DNA of 64,000 nt from Lachnoclostridium phytofermentans ISDg (GTDB lineage: Bacteria > Bacillota > Clostridia > Lachnospirales > Lachnospiraceae): contig NC_010001.1 of assembly GCF_000018685.1 (NCBI RefSeq), positions 3,500,001 through 3,564,000 on the forward strand, written 5' to 3'. Shown in pieces: positions 63,268 through 64,000 of the stretch (position 1 is its first letter; every line of letters begins with the position of its first letter). Position numbers and translations under genes: made by a program. The notes beneath the pieces are model-generated. The model was not told the origin of the DNA and searched no databases. It worked only from the letters and a program-made list of their open reading frames with translations.

Positions 63268-63867
63268 ATGTTGGAAGGCTATAATTTAGATATTAATACA
63301 CAAATGAAAACTCTGGAAAATATTATTATGTCAAGCGAGATTATTAATACAGCTTTGAAACGAGCAAAGCAGTTAAACATAGATAATTACTACATCGGGG
63401 CAGGTTGTATAACACAAACAGTCTGGAACTATCTTTCTAATTATCCGTTGGATTATGGTATAAAAGATATTGATTTTGTTTATTTTGATAATTTAAATTT
63501 AGATTTTGAATCTGAAAATAGAGTTATCATGCAAGTAAAGCAATTATATTCAGCTTTAAGAATTGAGACAGACGTAAAAAATCAAGCAAGGGTTCATCTG
63601 TGGTATAAAGACCATTTTGGTTATTCGATTGAGCCATATACATCCCTTGAATCTGCTATAAATACATGGCCAACTACAGCTTCCGCAATTGGAATTAGGT
63701 TGGATAATAATAATGAATTTAAAGTGTATGCTCCATTTGGATTGAATGATTTATTTGGTAAAATCGTTCGAGCAAATAAATCACAAATCACAAAGCAAAT
63801 TTATGAAAAAAAGACAGCAAGTTGGTTAGGCAAATGGTCCGATTTAAAAGTTATTCCTTGGGAATAG
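63268..63867 (+). CDS. Nucleotidyltransferase-like protein, DUF925 family
   Basis: 199 residues from the ATG at 63268, with GGAGGG about ten bases upstream; the frame is open to a GTG at 63238. The pattern YYIGAGCITQTVWNYLSN, then KDIDFVYFDNLNLDFE with paired Asp and RVHLWYKDHFGYSIEPYTSL matches the COG3575/DUF925 nucleotidyltransferase-fold family. Substrate unknown. It stands after a tandem repeat and looks like an isolated accessory gene. Confidence 0.8.
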   Translation: MLEGYNLDINTQMKTLENIIMSSEIINTALKRAKQLNIDNYYIGAGCITQTVWNYLSNYPLDYGIKDIDFVYFDNLNLDFESENRVIMQVKQLYSALRIETDVKNQARVHLWYKDHFGYSIEPYTSLESAINTWPTTASAIGIRLDNNNEFKVYAPFGLNDLFGKIVRANKSQITKQIYEKKTASWLGKWSDLKVIPWE

Positions 63868-63924
63868 ATAATAAGACTCCATCTTACCATTAAATATTTA
63901 TCAAAAAATTCTCATACAGTTCTT

Positions 63925-64000
63925 CTATTTATTATTTATTAACGTAGCAATAATCTTGTTGTGTTCATCAGTTAAATAATAAAAAGCGCATCTGACAGAA
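63925..64000 (-). CDS. 3' end of a gene cut by the window edge
   Basis: An open minus-strand frame enters from the right edge and ends at TAG at 63925-63927. The last residues read RCAFYYLTDEHNKIIATL and then INNK. The composition looks like real protein, but it is too short to assign. Confidence 0.35.
   Translation of the reverse strand, partial: SVRCAFYYLTDEHNKIIATLINNK

Noticed and set aside
1..64000. Insertion sequences, prophage or integrated element
   Set aside because: No transposase, integrase or att-like duplication flanking a gene block was seen.

Overview
The window looks like a chromosomal segment of a low-GC, spore-forming member of the Firmicutes, most likely a Lachnospiraceae species close to Lachnoclostridium (Clostridium) phytofermentans. 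The reasons are AT-rich intergenic DNA, strong AGGAGG ribosome sites, the sporulation gene ytfJ/gerW, a T-box leader, an ANDNLAYAA-type tmRNA tag, the rpmB/yloU/yloV/recG and gap-pgk-tpi-gpmI-secG-rnr-smpB gene orders, and several protein families I associate with that group. The species is inferred by recall, not by a search. Nearly all genes lie on the minus strand.

Layout. 0.3-6 kb: a zinc-ribbon protein, a lipoprotein, a VanRS-like two-component pair, a membrane-protein gene split by an in-frame TAA, and a lipoprotein cyclophilin. 6-7.4 kb: thymidine kinase and tmRNA. 7.4-12.5 kb: a signalling island with two peptide modules. One is an RRNPP-type TPR regulator with a divergent 50-residue exported peptide and a duplicated palindromic operator. 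The other is an agr-type agrC-agrB-agrD operon followed by a lone receiver protein. Both peptide genes are below 60 codons. 12.5-18.3 kb: cold-shock gene with a structured leader, then rnr-smpB-CBS pyrophosphatase and secG, with a candidate structured RNA between rnr and secG. 18.4-29.9 kb: gpmI, MATE and EamA transporters, a T-box-controlled methionyl-tRNA synthetase interrupted by one TAA, a hypothetical gene, then tpiA, pgk and gap. 30-33 kb: two type I signal peptidases, rpoZ, remA and yicC, without gmk. 33-39 kb: two COG0523 metal GTPases (one with a His-rich repeat), a membrane GDPD and an MFS carrier. 39-46 kb: an envelope-glycan block of two very large membrane proteins, a family 2 glycosyltransferase and UDP-galactopyranose mutase. 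46-54 kb: recG, fakA-like, Asp23-like, rpmB, ytfJ and a DUF2953 protein. 54-60 kb: a hypothetical gene, two ABC-2 permeases, pyruvate kinase and a rhomboid-fold protein. 60-64 kb: rqcH, histidinol phosphatase, a nucleotidyltransferase-like protein and the tail of an unidentified gene.

How the genes work together. The glycolytic genes (gap, pgk, tpiA, gpmI, pyk) lie in separate transcription units. SmpB, RNase R, tmRNA and RqcH together cover ribosome rescue and quality control. The 8.1-12.4 kb island is the most interesting part. In the RRNPP-like module the predicted -35 box of the peptide gene sits inside the palindrome TGACAAGTATGTCA, and a second copy of that palindrome sits just upstream of the regulator start codon. 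This layout suggests a peptide-controlled feedback loop. A recurrent feature of the window is short tandem repeats (15, 18, about 19, 21, 22, 25 and 45 bp), both between and inside genes, including one array inside the T-box leader.
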